DNA of 20,441 nucleotides from Silene noctiflora (GCA_009801015.1 VHZZ01002449.1:1-20441), one strand, 5' to 3'; shown: positions 1 through 9,124, counted from the stretch's first letter. The notes: a model not told the origin generated them from the letters alone. Numbers and translations: made by a program.

Positions 1-954
1 ATGAAAAAATGAAGTAATTGCTTCCAAACTTGCTTCTAACGATGGATTCAAGACCATAAAACACCCTACTTAGCAGTAAATATCCGAGCTTGTCATGACC
101 CTATGAGAATCGTCAACTGTAAGGATCTTTAGGTGAATTGTTTCACTTAAAATAATGTACATCTTATATGCTAAATTATTTCAATTGAAATAATTTAGTA
201 CGGGGTAAAATCTTAGCCTCAAAATAAATTGGGATCGACTAATATAAATCGTCATTTGAAACCATTTGAGCATTGGCTTAGTAATGCCCAAAAGAAAAGA
301 AAATAACTAAAATAATGAAAATAAAAAATTAAATAACTCTATATAGTATATAGGATAGCATAAGAAAAATAAGCTACCTGCTTTTAAATTTAACTTTCTT
401 CTTCAACCCTTTAATTTATATTAATACTCTGTATCAAATACTTTTTCCGCTAATACTTAATGTCATTTTACTAAACATCGGGTATAATCATATCAACTAC
501 ATTTTCCGCTAATTTATCAAACAATTTTTATATAATCAGTTACTACCTTACGCTACCTAGTTTTCATATACTTTTTCAACTAGTTTTTCACATTTCAGCC
601 AACTTTTCAATTTTGATCTAGCTTTATCAAATACGATTTTTACGAAGTCTAGTAGTAGTTACGTATGAATTATTATTATTAATTGATTGATTAGTATGAA
701 CTGTTGAAAGATGCTAAACTTTAATTTTCTTTAGATTTCTATTATGGTTGGTTAATCAATAATCATTATAAAAACTATTTTAAAAAAGTATACATCCACA
801 ATAACTCAGGTCAAATAATTGGATGTGAAAGTGCGCACATTTGCCACACCTCTAATTATTTAACCGACACTCTTTGATAGATACTCGCCCACTTTTGGGC
901 TACCGAGTAGGGTAAGACTATCGATAACGTTGAGATAAAATTTTGTTAAGTCTG
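1..954. other. Gene-free AT-rich stretch
   Basis: No coding region can be supported here: open frames are short and there is no splice-consistent series. The middle part (about 365-660) looks like an old transposon copy and is listed separately. The rest is unremarkable AT-rich DNA. Confidence 0.6.
365..660 (+). repeat. Decayed copy of the AGCTACCTG-type repeat
   Basis: This stretch shares an order of short blocks with 9125-9480: AATAAGCTACCTG near the left, a CTTCAA-CCTTTAATTTATA block, then CATTTCAGCC and AGCTTTATCAAATACG at the right, matching TTTCAGCTACC and AGCTCGTTTTACCAAACAG there. The match is patchy, so this would be an old, diverged copy. No target duplication was found. Confidence 0.35.
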
Positions 955-969
955 TTAAGTTTTAAATTT

Positions 970-1168
970 TAAAGCCTCTTGTTTACGACGGACAATATTC
1001 GTCCTAAACTGAAGTCGGATAGTGTTCCTTTCACAATAAGGCAAATGAGAGGGTAAGTGAGGGAGAAATGAAGCACTCAAAATATAGTGCAACTTGCATA
1101 TTATGAGAGGGTCACTATCCGTCTTCAACTTGTGACCGATAGTGCCTGTCTTCAATGAGAATTTGTGT
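970..1168. mobile_element. TTGTGACGG-type MITE, copy 1
   Basis: The ends carry inverted motifs: GACGGACAATATTCGTCC and GAAGTCGGATAGTG on the left, CACTATCCGTCTTCAACTTG and GATAGTGCCTGTCTTCAATG on the right. The internal block GAGGGTAAGTGAGGGAGAAA followed by TGAAGCAC is shared with the copy at 8915-9111, so the two are one family. The left edge is uncertain because no clear target duplication is visible. It has no coding capacity. Confidence 0.7.
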
Positions 1169-1169
1169 T

Positions 1170-1461
1170 TAAGTTCAGTCTTGGAAATTCAAGACTCAAC
1201 TTAAGTCTCTTTTGAGTCTTGGCACAATCCATTAGGCATTTTTTCCAATTAATAATTGACGAGTGTAAGTGTACAACTCCTTTGTTTGTCATTTTTTCTT
1301 TATAAGCTAAAAAGATAAGTAGGGTAAAAGTAAAGTGTCAGATGAGTCTGATTGATAATGTATAAAGTTTGAGCTGAGTCTGAAGAGACTCTCAGTAATA
1401 TAAAAATATTAAAAGTTAGTGGAAAGCTGACCTAACAGAGTCTGAATTGATAAGCTTACCC
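1170..1461 (-). mobile_element. Harbinger-like MITE, inverted copy C
   Basis: Read on the minus strand, the right end starts GGGTAAGCTTATCAATTCAG and continues into a GTCAGCTTTCCACTAACTTT block, which matches the left part of the element at 3219-3554. The left part keeps the GTCTTGGAAATTCAAGACTC block also seen there. A TTA follows the right end (1462-1464), as expected for a TWA target. The left end is missing and abuts the MITE ending near 1168. Confidence 0.6.
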
Positions 1462-1469
1462 TTAACTTA

Positions 1470-1745
1470 AGTTTTTCGACTTAATTTTTAGCTTCTATTC
1501 AGCTCACTTTAACCCTTTTCATTTTAGTCTAGCTCGATTCAGCTTATATTCAGTTAAACTCGATTTATTTCGACTTTGTTCGTTTCAGCAAATATCGATT
1601 AAGTTCAGCTCCATTTAGCTCATTTCAGCTCAATTCAGCTTATATTCAGTTAAACGCAGCTTATTTCAGCTATGTTCATTTCACCAAATTTCAATTCAAT
1701 TCAACTCATATCAACTCAATTCAGTTCAGTCTCATTCAACCCAAA
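1470..1745 (+). repeat. Degenerate TTCAGCTCA-type tandem repeat
   Basis: Variants of TTCAGCTCATTTCAGCTCAA and TTCAGCTTATATTCAGTTAA recur about every 10-25 bases; the block GCTTATATTCAGTTAAAC occurs twice. A weaker patch of the same type lies at 6907-7040. The array is short and degenerate and shows no element ends. Confidence 0.6.
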
Positions 1746-2164
1746 AAATACTATGAAACACAAATTTTTTTACACAAATTATAAAATAATACGGTTTCAC
1801 ACAGCCCGTTGGTATAATAAGTCACTCATTCATGGTAATCAATAAATAAATGTTTTTTTTATACACAATAATAATTTATTATTTTACTTTTTAAGGACAT
1901 TCATATAACTTTTATGTGATATTTTTATAGATATGTTGTACACTTGTACGTATGTTGTATTATTAATAAATTGAAAGTACATTTTTATAAGAATGCTATA
2001 AGTTTAGGTCACACGCTTGTCTTACATGCCACGCTATTTCAAACTCTTGCGTGTATTCACAATTCACATCTTGTTTTTATCCTCTATCTTCTTTACAGCA
2101 ACAATATCGTTTACATTGCCACACCCAATTTTGCTGAATAAGTAGATAATATCGTACTATTGTC
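1746..2164. other. Gene-free AT-rich stretch
   Basis: I see nothing here beyond AT-rich sequence; the single open frame of 65 codons has no recognisable content. Confidence 0.5.
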
Positions 2165-2624
2165 TCTGCCCCTAGCGGTGGGCACAATCCGGTCCGGACC
2201 GGAAAAATGGACCGGTCCGGACCGGAACCGAAATTAAAAAATCCGGTCTGGTCTCCGGTCCACCATTTTCTTAGATTCCGGTTTTCGGTCCGGGACCGGT
2301 TTTTTCCGGTCCGGACCGGATTGGACCGGAAAGACCGAATTTTATGTTTTTTTTTTATTTTTTTCCCCGAAAATATATTTTTTTCCGGTCCATCCGGTCC
2401 AATGAATCGGAATTTCTGGACCATATTTTAAAAAGTGGGCATCTTATGTCAAATTCCGGTCCAACCGGTCCGGTCCGGTCTTGGACTGGAATTTTTCGGG
2501 TCCGGTCCCAGTCCGGAATTTTTATAATCAGGTCCGGTCCCGGTCTATAATTTTTGCCGATTCCGGTCCCAGTCCAATCCGATTCCGGTCCGGTTTTGGA
2601 CCGGTGCCCACCCCTATCTGCCCC
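2165..2624. mobile_element. hAT-type element built of CCGGTCC repeats, with 8-bp TSD
   Basis: The element is 2173-2616 (444 bp). It starts TAGCGGTGGGCAC and ends GTGCCCACCCCTA, giving a 13-bp terminal inverted repeat with one mismatch. It is flanked on both sides by TCTGCCCC (2165-2172 and 2617-2624), a perfect 8-bp duplication as hAT transposition makes. The interior is filled by direct and inverted copies of CCGGTCC/GGACCGG, which give overlapping open frames on both strands that read as Gly/Pro/Arg/Ser-rich peptides. Those frames are a by-product of the repeat, not genes. No transposase is present, so it is non-autonomous. The intact duplication suggests a fairly recent insertion. Confidence 0.9.
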
Positions 2625-2770
2625 CGATATAACAAAGGTTCAACAAGAGATATCAACGATTTGGCAAAACATTTGCCATTCCGTTCAAGTTGTTGGGTCG
2701 TCTATTTAATGTGACATAAGCTTGACTTAAGAATAGTAAAACGATGTTGATGACCAGAAAGATTAGTTAA

Positions 2771-2966
2771 ATACTCATTCCGTTTCGGCTAATTATTGTT
2801 TTTTGGGTTTGGCACAAAGACTAGGGAAAGAGAAAAAAAAGTCAATTATTAAATGACAAGGGGATCGAATTAGATGTAAATGATCAAATTGCTCATCAAA
2901 TGAATTCTCAAAATAAAAAAGACAACAATTAACCGAACACCCTAAAATAAAATAGGACAATAAATA
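2771..2966 (-). mobile_element. Stowaway-like MITE ('CTCCCTCCGTTC' family), copy
   Basis: The left end TACTCATTCCGTTTCGGCTA matches the family start seen at 17122. The internal order is also shared: TTTGGCACAAAGACTAGGGA, then ATGACAAGGGGATCGAATTA, then the AATCAAATTGCTCATCAAAT block, then CCTAAAATAAAATAGGACAA. The right terminal repeat has decayed. It is non-coding. Confidence 0.8.
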
Positions 2967-3215
2967 ACCATGTATACAATAATAGTTTTTCAAATCCTCC
3001 AACTACTACGAATCTACGACCGTTGCTTTTGCACTAGTTTATTGCCCAAGTTGATACGGAGTATATTAATCAATTGTTTGTACAATCTACATCCACTTAT
3101 ACAACAGAGTATAGAATACGTATATAGTGGCATACACATACTGAAATACGGAGTACTAATAAGACATTTTTTTTTCTTTTTTTTTTTTTCATATTAACTT
3201 ACGTACTTAACAAAC

Positions 3216-3557
3216 TAAGGGTATGATTATTGGTCAGATCCACCAAAGTCTTAAGACTCGGCCATATCAGCTTTTCATTAACTTTTATTATTATTTTATT
3301 GTTCAGACCCACCTCAGGGCTCAGACTTAGTTTAAACTTTATACATTATCTTTCAAACTCACCTCAAACTCTACTTTACTACTATACTATTAAAGGAAAA
3401 CAATAATATTTTAACACATGTTAATCATTTATTGGTTGTCACGTGGGGTCAAGACTCTTGAATTTCCAAGACTCAGCTTAAGACTTTGTAAAGACTATAG
3501 ATCATTGAGGGTCTTGAATGAGTCTTGTTTCAAGACCCACCAATAATCTTACCCTAA
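3216..3557 (+). mobile_element. PIF/Harbinger-like (Tourist-type) MITE, copy A
   Basis: The element is 3219-3554 (336 bp). Its ends are GGGTATGATTATTGG and CCAATAATCTTACCC, a 15-bp inverted repeat with one mismatch. It is flanked by TAA on both sides (3216-3218 and 3555-3557), the TWA duplication typical of the PIF/Harbinger superfamily. Internal CAAGACTC/GAGTCTTG motifs make further inverted repeats. There is no transposase. Related copies lie at 3743-4006 and, inverted, at 1170-1461. Confidence 0.85.
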
Positions 3558-3742
3558 TATTACTCTTTATATCGCTATAGAGTCGAAGACGCGTTACAAC
3601 TTACTAAGTGTTATGGCTGAAGTGGATAACTTAGCTAGTAAAGTCATATTTAATAATGCGCACAATACAACAAAAGTACTTGTAAATTAGGAAGTACTTA
3701 TGTGTAAATTGTCCGTTTTCAACTTATAAGTGTTATGTATTT

Positions 3743-4006
3743 TGGTAAGATTCTCCATCAGAAAAAGTCTTTAAGACCATGCCACATCAGCTTTTCATTA
3801 ACTTTTATTATTTCTTTATTGTTCAAATTCACCTCATACTCTATACATTATCACATAATAGTCTTTTATTGGTTGTCATCCTAAAAAGATGAGGTCAAGA
3901 TTCTGCAAAAATCTTAAGTTGAGTCTCAACTTAAGACTTTGTCAAAACTTGAGTAGATTATTGGCAGTACGTGAGTCTTGTATCAAAACTATCGATAATC
4001 TTATCC
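3743..4006 (+). mobile_element. Harbinger-like MITE, copy B (decayed)
   Basis: It shares with copy A the block CATCAGCTTTTCATTAACTT followed by TTATTATT, the TTTATTGGTTGTCA block, the CTTAAGACTTTGTCAAAACT segment, and the right end GATAATCTTATCC. The left terminus GGTAAGATTCTCC has drifted. It lies 188 bases beyond copy A in the same orientation, so either tandem insertion or a local duplication is possible. Confidence 0.7.
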
Positions 4007-4013
4007 TTAACCA

Positions 4014-4588
4014 ATTAGTAACGAAAAGTGTTCGTTTTCAATAAAAAATGGTGAGGAATTAGAATACATTATGCCTGAATCGGGTATAATGTATACGGCA
4101 AGAAAAAGACAGACTACAGTATGTAGGAGTACGGTAACTCCGGCTATAAAGCCGAAATAGAACCACGTTGGCACGATCTAACCATAAGATCTTGGCTAAT
4201 AATAAGTGTCGGTGGGTTTTTGGTCAAACATAAAAGAAAAATAAAAAAAAAAATGAATTACAAAAGAAAACAGACAATCAGACAACTTATTTACACAAAG
4301 CACTAAAGCAGCAGCATCTGTGACACGACTATGACGCAACCTTTTTTTTTCTTTGTTTTTTTTCTTTTTTTCTTTTTTTTTTTTTTTTTTGAGTTTTACC
4401 CTCGTTTTGTTTGATGAATGACTGAAGTTTCCAAAATTACACTTGGTCACTCTTACTTAAAACGTCAATATTTGTCTTGGGTTATTGTGTATAGAAACGG
4501 ATCAAGTCTTATCTTATATAGGCAGATGTGATAAAAGTTTGTCATTTTCTAAGCATTCTGTTATTTGTCTCATTCATATATTTGACTT
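4014..4588. other. Gene-free stretch with a long T-rich tract
   Basis: No gene is supported. The notable item is a T-rich tract at about 4340-4391 broken by single C and G bases; on the opposite strand this gives a lysine-rich open frame that is low-complexity sequence, not protein. Confidence 0.6.
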
Positions 4589-4589
4589 G

Positions 4590-4822
4590 AGCAGGCTTTT
4601 TGTCAGACGGGTCATTCCGTCTAACAACAAGACAAAACGAATCTAACCATTTTAATCGAAAATGTATATAATTTCGATAAAATGTTAGCATCATCTTTTT
4701 CTGTTAAAAAGCGATAACTTTAATTAAAATCAGTTTATCATTAAATGACTACATTTTTAAGTAAAATGGTTAATATTTGGGGAGTCTGACAGTCAGACGG
4801 AAATAGTCGAACAAAAACAAAA
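4590..4822. mobile_element. MITE-like element with GACGG ends
   Basis: The left end reads GCTTTTTGTCAGACGGGTCA and the right end, on the other strand, GTTTTTGTTCGACTATTTCC then GTCTGACTGTCAGAC. Further in, AACCATTTTA appears in inverted orientation at both sides (about 4645 and 4765). This fits a short non-autonomous TIR element of about 230 bp. No target duplication was identified, so edges are approximate. Confidence 0.5.
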
Positions 4823-5160
4823 ATTAAGGATTTAACTTGTTTCTACTGTTTAAAACAGATATGTTCGCCTTAACAGAAATTTGCGCTAAATTTAACCTTT
4901 GCATATATATAAGATCAAAATAACTTATATATTTAAGAAAACTATAAGGTGATACATGCATTTTAGTAGTGACATTATGGGTATACATTTTTATGTTATT
5001 TATGTGACCCTAAGAATAATTCTTTATTAATCTAATGGATATTAAAAGAATTAAGTATTCTTCAAAACGAGGTAATGAGATACAAGTAACTCATTGTAAG
5101 TCTCGTTATTTTCCTATAAACTTCTCTACTAGCTTAGAGTATGAGTGGATATGTATCTAG
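4823..5160. other. Gene-free AT-rich stretch
   Basis: Nothing recognisable: AT-rich, no sizeable open frame, no clear repeat. Confidence 0.5.
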
Positions 5161-5660
5161 ACGTGATAAACGGGTCAATTAGGTAGGGTTTAGGTCGATT
5201 TGGGTTCGGGTTATTCGGTTGTAATAAGGGTCATTTCGGATTTAGGTCAATTTCAGGTTAACTATTACTCTGTTCCGGTCATTTGTTGTCCTATTTCATT
5301 TTGAGGTATCTAAGTGAATTGTTGTCCTTTCTATTTTAAGAATAAACTTGAAGAGTAATTTGATCATTCACACTCAATTTGATCCACTTGTCATTTAGTA
5401 AGAGCTCTCTCCTCTTTCCTTGGTCTTTGTGCCAAAACCAAAGGACAACAAATGAACGAGACAGAGAAAGTATAACTTATTTATGGATAATAATCATTTT
5501 ACATAATAAACATTCAAGTCGAGTTATACTACGTCGGTCAATTCGGGTTCAAATCAAGTTCGAGTGTCGAGTCGGGTACGGATAGAGTTATTTGGGTTTG
5601 GACATTCATATCAGGTCAATTTTATCATCTATATGTATCCAAACCGGATAACTAGCCTTG
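5160..5660. repeat. Degenerate GGGTCAATT/TTCGGGTT repeat split by a MITE
   Basis: Two patches (about 5172-5262 and 5535-5625) share motifs such as GGTCAATT, TTTGGGTT and TTCGGGTT. The Stowaway-like MITE at 5263-5472 lies between them and may have split a once continuous simple-repeat-like element. No ends of the older repeat are visible. Confidence 0.45.
5263..5472 (+). mobile_element. Stowaway-like MITE ('CTCCCTCCGTTC' family), copy in reverse
   Basis: The left end TATTACTCTGTTCCGGTCAT then TTGTTGTCC pairs with the right end AGGACAACAAATGAACGAGA then CAGAGAAAGTATA. Inside, TTTGATCATTCACACTCAAT, GATCCACTTGTCATTTAGTA and CCTTGGTCTTTGTGCCAAAA are the reverse complement of blocks in the copy at 17121-17335. 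TA at both ends fits a TA target. It is non-coding. Confidence 0.85.
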
Positions 5661-6127
5661 TTTCATCCAAGGCTAGCTATGTCGGAATTTGAGCAATGCT
5701 CTCTTAGAAGGCCGTGGAACAATCTCTTTTGCCCGTGGCATTACAGTCAGCTTAAAGACTTAAATGTATAGTGTCAATTTTGAAAGACAAATTTCTATTT
5801 TTATGATGTATTTTCCGGTAATTTTACAATGTAATGAAATAAATATCCTTGGCACTTTGGTCTTCTAATGTCAAAGGGAAGAAGGACAAATTAATGACCT
5901 AAAAAGGGAAGTATACCCTAAACAAGATAATAACAAGGTGGGCAGCTTGGAATGATGAGGGATTAGTGTTCCTCTTTTTAGGGCAAAGCAATTTTGATTT
6001 GGGAATCAGGACTACAGATTTGATAGATTGGGGAATTTGCTTAATTTATGATACTATATATTTTAAGGAAACTTGTTTTATTTTATGTTATCACTTTGAT
6101 TATTATTATTTTTTTAAATTTAAACAC
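5661..6127. other. Gene-free stretch
   Basis: I see no gene, RNA or repeat with support. A 72-codon open frame beginning in this stretch has no recognisable content and runs across the edge of the hAT element at 6136, which argues against it being a gene. Confidence 0.5.
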
Positions 6128-6225
6128 TTGCTAATCAGAGGCGATTCTCGGATTTGCTTTATGGGGGTGTGTAAAATTTTCTAACAATGAAAATATCGAG
6201 TTTTATATAAAAAAAAAAAAACAAT

Positions 6226-6411
6226 AGGTCTCGCTTGTAATGGATATATCCGTCACAAGCTTGTGACGGGTCAAGTATCACCCACATGAGTAGATAAAAC
6301 AAAAAGTAAAATGTATAGGATCACAATGATTTGTCTTTATTCTCTCATGTGAGTTTTATTTGATCCGTCACAAACTTGTGACGGATATCGGCCGTCACAA
6401 TGAGAATATGT
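6226..6411. mobile_element. TTGTGACGG-type MITE nested in the hAT element
   Basis: The left end carries GATATATCCGTCACAAGCTT then GTGACGGGTC; the right end carries GATCCGTCACAAACTTGTGA then CGGATATCGGCCGTCACAAT. The termini are therefore nearly perfect inverted repeats of about 40 bp, each itself palindromic around ACAAGCTTGT. The right margin GAGAATATGTG resembles the GAGAATTTGTG margin of the other copies. Confidence 0.8.
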
Positions 6412-6439
6412 GATAAAAAAATTGTTTAGTTAGACAAAA

Positions 6440-6540
6440 TGTATGGTGATATGGTATTGGATAAAAAATATCCAATACAAGAATTGAACCCATGACCTCT
6501 AACCAAAAAATAATCTTAACAACCACTAGATTCACATAAT
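6440..6540 (-). mobile_element. tRNA-derived SINE-like fragment
   Basis: On the minus strand a box A-like TAGTGGTTGTTAAGA (6516-6530) is followed by a box B-like GGGTTCAATTC (about 6481-6491), the arrangement of an RNA polymerase III internal promoter. Past box B lies a perfect hairpin, GTATTGGATA/TATCCAATAC with an AAAAA loop (6454-6478). No flanking target duplication was found, so the limits are approximate. Confidence 0.5.
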
Positions 6541-6639
6541 TTATGTGCTCCTTTACTAAACAAAATTGTAATTATTTTTTGAAAAAAGGGGTGCAGATGA
6601 ACCCCTTGCATCCCGTCAAAAAACGCCTCTGTTGCTAAA

Positions 6640-7505
6640 TGGATGATTAAATTACGCTTTAAAGCTATTATTGATATAGAAAGGTAAACAAATGAATTAG
6701 ACAATCATAAATGGAATAGGTAAACAAATAACCGGGACCTAGAGAGTACTCCAATTATATTTCGTTTGGTGAAAATTAAGCAATCTCATATGCCACTTTC
6801 ATTTCTGACTCTCCCCTTACCTCAAGCAAAATTTGAACTCGTTGTTAGATGATTGGGAGAAGAAATGAGAGTGTCCTACAACAAGGAACTATAAAGTCTT
6901 CTTCTTTTGGACTTAACTTCAGCTCATTTTAGTTCAACTCGGCTTTATTTGGTTTTATTTCGTTCAATTAAGCTCATCTTTTTACAAATTAACTTTTACT
7001 TCAATCCAATTCAACTTTATTCAATTCAGTTCAATTCACCTCTTTCCAGGAAAAAAATAAAAGACCTAAAACCACTCATTCCATACCCTAACGTCCGTAA
7101 GTGTCTAAACTCTTTTAGGATAAAGATAGTATTATTGACCACACAATTATATACTCACAAGGTTTAATAATGAATAAAATATTGACCAGCCCACATTTAA
7201 TTAAAATGCGAGACAAAATTTAATTAAAAACATTTTACTGAATTGAATCTTAAAAACCAAAAAAATTTCTAATTAAAAAAACATGTGCATATTATATGAG
7301 AAGTAACTCTCATGATAATTTAGATTAGTGTCTAAATTAAACGGGCCGGTTTTTTCTAGCCCGAAGTCGAGCCGAGCTGACCCGAACTATTATTCAGCTC
7401 TAGTCCACGTACTAAACAGCCTAGCACCAAATTCCGAAAAAATTGATTAAACAACCTTTATAGATTATCTACTTGACGTTTCAACTCTTTCAAGCCAATA
7501 GCATA
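6640..7505. other. Gene-free stretch with repeat scraps
   Basis: Two copies of GGTAAACAAAT (near 6681 and 6719), ending in AGAGAGTACTCC, look like part of a decayed MITE related to the one in the BAG intron. From 6907 to 7040 there is a weak TTCAGCTCA/TTCAATTCA repeat like that at 1470-1745. The rest is featureless AT-rich DNA. Confidence 0.45.
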
Positions 7506-7644
7506 AAAGAGCAAGAGCATAACGACAAAGACGTCAATCAAGATTCCACCTAAAAACATCAAAGCAACATTTTAGCCTGTAGCTCCGCCTACACATTTCT
7601 ACCCACGGTTAATCTTAATGTTAGCTGTACGGCTAAAAGACAAG
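7506..7644 (+). repeat. Direct repeat, left copy (about 138 bp)
   Basis: The block running from AAAGAGCAAGAGCATAACGA through TTCTACCCACGGTTAATCTT to CTAAAAGACAAG recurs at 8151-8286 with scattered substitutions and small indels. It is non-coding. The spacer of about 500 bp contains the SINE at 7664-7844. Confidence 0.85.
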
Positions 7645-7663
7645 GATAGACTGGTAATTAAAT

Positions 7664-7844
7664 AATTATTGAGTGTTACCGTGACGGATATTTTTTTTTT
7701 AATTAGTGCACTATGTTGCGGGTGAGAATCGAACTCCCATTTTTTCAGTTGGGTAAGAGAGCTCTTACCATTTGAGCTCTTACCCCCAAGTTCCATGTTT
7801 TTTCCTTCCAAAAAAAAAATTATTGAGTATTACCGTGACCGATA
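7664..7844 (-). mobile_element. tRNA-derived SINE with 27-bp target duplications
   Basis: A 27-bp sequence ending TTACCGTGAC(G/C)GATA stands at 7664-7690 and again at 7818-7844, identical at 25 of 27 positions. Between them, on the minus strand, is a 72-nt tRNA-like segment (7717-7788) with a D-arm-like GCTC/GAGC pair, a box A-like TAAGAGCTCAAATGG and a box B-like GAGTTCGATTCTC. The outer ends TGGGGGT and ACCCGCA pair with one mismatch. It is followed by a run of ten A just before the 3' repeat. The anticodon arm does not pair, so it is not a working tRNA gene. A short T/A-rich extension before the tRNA part is unusual. Both the SINE and the tRNA-retropseudogene reading fit. Confidence 0.8.
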
Positions 7845-8150
7845 AATGTGACTACTTTATAATAAAAATACTAAATAATATCATATTTTTCCCCTAAAAA
7901 AGGTAATATTTATAACTATTCTTTTTATAGATCTTATTTGATTAGTATTTAGGAGTACATTAAAAATATCTAACTTTTATAATTTTTGCAAATATGTAAC
8001 TAAATATATTTACCCCGTAAAACGAGCGTTGACAAACGTGAAAAATAAATGTGTAGTGTAGAGTTAAATGAAGGGAGATGTCTTAAATAGGAAAGTGAAA
8101 AATATAAACTATTGATCGAAACAAAATTACTATTTAAAAATTACTCCATG
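7845..8150. other. Gene-free AT-rich stretch
   Basis: Strongly AT-rich, with no open frame or repeat of note. Confidence 0.5.
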
Positions 8151-8286
8151 AAAGAGCAAGAGCATAGCGACAAAGAGGTCAATCAAGATTCCACCAAAAC
8201 ATCAAAGCAACATTTCAGGCTGTACCTTCGCCTAAACATTTCTACCCACGGTAAATCTTAATCCAATCTGTACGGACAAAAGACAA
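8151..8286 (+). repeat. Direct repeat, right copy (about 136 bp)
   Basis: Second copy of the 7506-7644 block, from AAAGAGCAAGAGCATAGCGA to ACGGACAAAAGACAAATTC. The spacer and the SINE are not duplicated, so the SINE arrived after the duplication or the duplication did not include it. Confidence 0.85.
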
Positions 8287-8905
8287 ATTCTTGAAAACCG
8301 TCCCAACAATAAAATGGGTCAAAATAAATGAAAGAATGATTAAAATTAAATTTCTAAAAAATGACGAACTCTTAGTATTTTTTTTTATGTTTATATATAA
8401 AATGTGTAATTCGTTTTATATTCAAGACGGATATGATTATTTCAAGGGAGATCCTCCGAAGATAATTAACCGGCAGTAAAAATGACACGTGCGGCTGGCA
8501 ACTGGCGAGTACTGATACAGATGAACTACATTAACATTGAGAATTTAAGATTTTGTACCAGACTAGCAGGTTCTCGTATTTAGTTCCAAACTTCCAAACA
8601 AACAACAAAAACTTACTTACCGAGGAGTAATCACCTGTGGTTAACCCCACCAAACTATTAACATGCACCTTTATTAGTGGATAGCTTCAAATTACTATAA
8701 TGCCCTTTTGGTACCACGTGTCAGCTTGTTAAGCGTACATCATTATCACCTCATTCACCATACTAATCATACTCCATTATTATCTAATGCATACAGCTAA
8801 GTTCGGTGAAAGACACAAGATTCGTTCTAACTCCCTAGTATAAGTATTCTTCTCCGAGTTGTTAGTTGTTCATTTAATAATTACAACGTAAATCGTCTTA
8901 TTATT
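8287..8905. other. Gene-free stretch with a G-box hexamer
   Basis: No gene is supported. A CACGTG hexamer lies at 8715-8720 in the context CCACGTGTC (a G-box/ABRE-like sequence), but no transcription unit begins nearby, so it may be chance. Confidence 0.45.
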
Positions 8906-9120
8906 AAAGTTTTTAAAGCGTTTACTTGTGACGAACCATTCGTCAAAAGCTGAAGACGGGACAATGTTCCTCATACAATAAGTCAAATGGGAAGGTAAGT
9001 AAGGGAGAAATGAAGCACCTCATGGATAATGCAACTTGTATATTATAAGAGGGACATTATCCGTTCTTTAGCTTGTGACGGATAGTGCCCGTCTTTAATG
9101 AGAATTTATGTAAAGTTTTT
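8906..9120. mobile_element. TTGTGACGG-type MITE with 9-bp TSD
   Basis: The element is 8915-9111 (197 bp), flanked by AAAGTTTTT at 8906-8914 and 9112-9120. A 9-bp duplication points to the Mutator-like superfamily, although a T-rich 9-mer is weak evidence alone. The inverted ends carry CGTCAAAAGCTGAAGACGGG on the left and, on the other strand at the right, CGTCACAAGCTAAAGAACGG. The interior matches the copy near 970-1168. Confidence 0.8.
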
Positions 9121-9124
9121 TAGG

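Larger units (their letters stand above)
6128..6639. mobile_element. hAT-type element with nested insertions
   Basis: The element is 6136-6631 (496 bp). It starts CAGAGGCG and ends CGCCTCTG, an exact 8-bp inverted terminus common in plant hAT elements. The flanks are TTGCTAAT (6128-6135) and TTGCTAAA (6632-6639), an 8-bp duplication with one difference. Near the right end GGGGTGCAGATGAACCCC and TGCATCCC are typical subterminal motifs of this group. It carries a nested MITE (about 6226-6411) and a SINE-like piece (about 6440-6540), so much of its length is later insertion. No transposase is present. Confidence 0.85.

Noticed and set aside
2077-2714. Overlapping open frames on both strands giving Gly/Pro/Arg/Ser-rich peptides
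   Set aside because: They arise from the CCGGTCC repeats of the hAT element and run across its edges; they have no domain content.
4196-4450. Minus-strand frame with a long lysine run
   Set aside because: The lysine run is the complement of a T-rich tract; this is low-complexity sequence, not protein.
7717-7788. Functional tRNA gene on the minus strand
   Set aside because: The length and internal promoter boxes fit, but the anticodon arm does not pair and the segment sits between target duplications with an A tail, as a SINE does.
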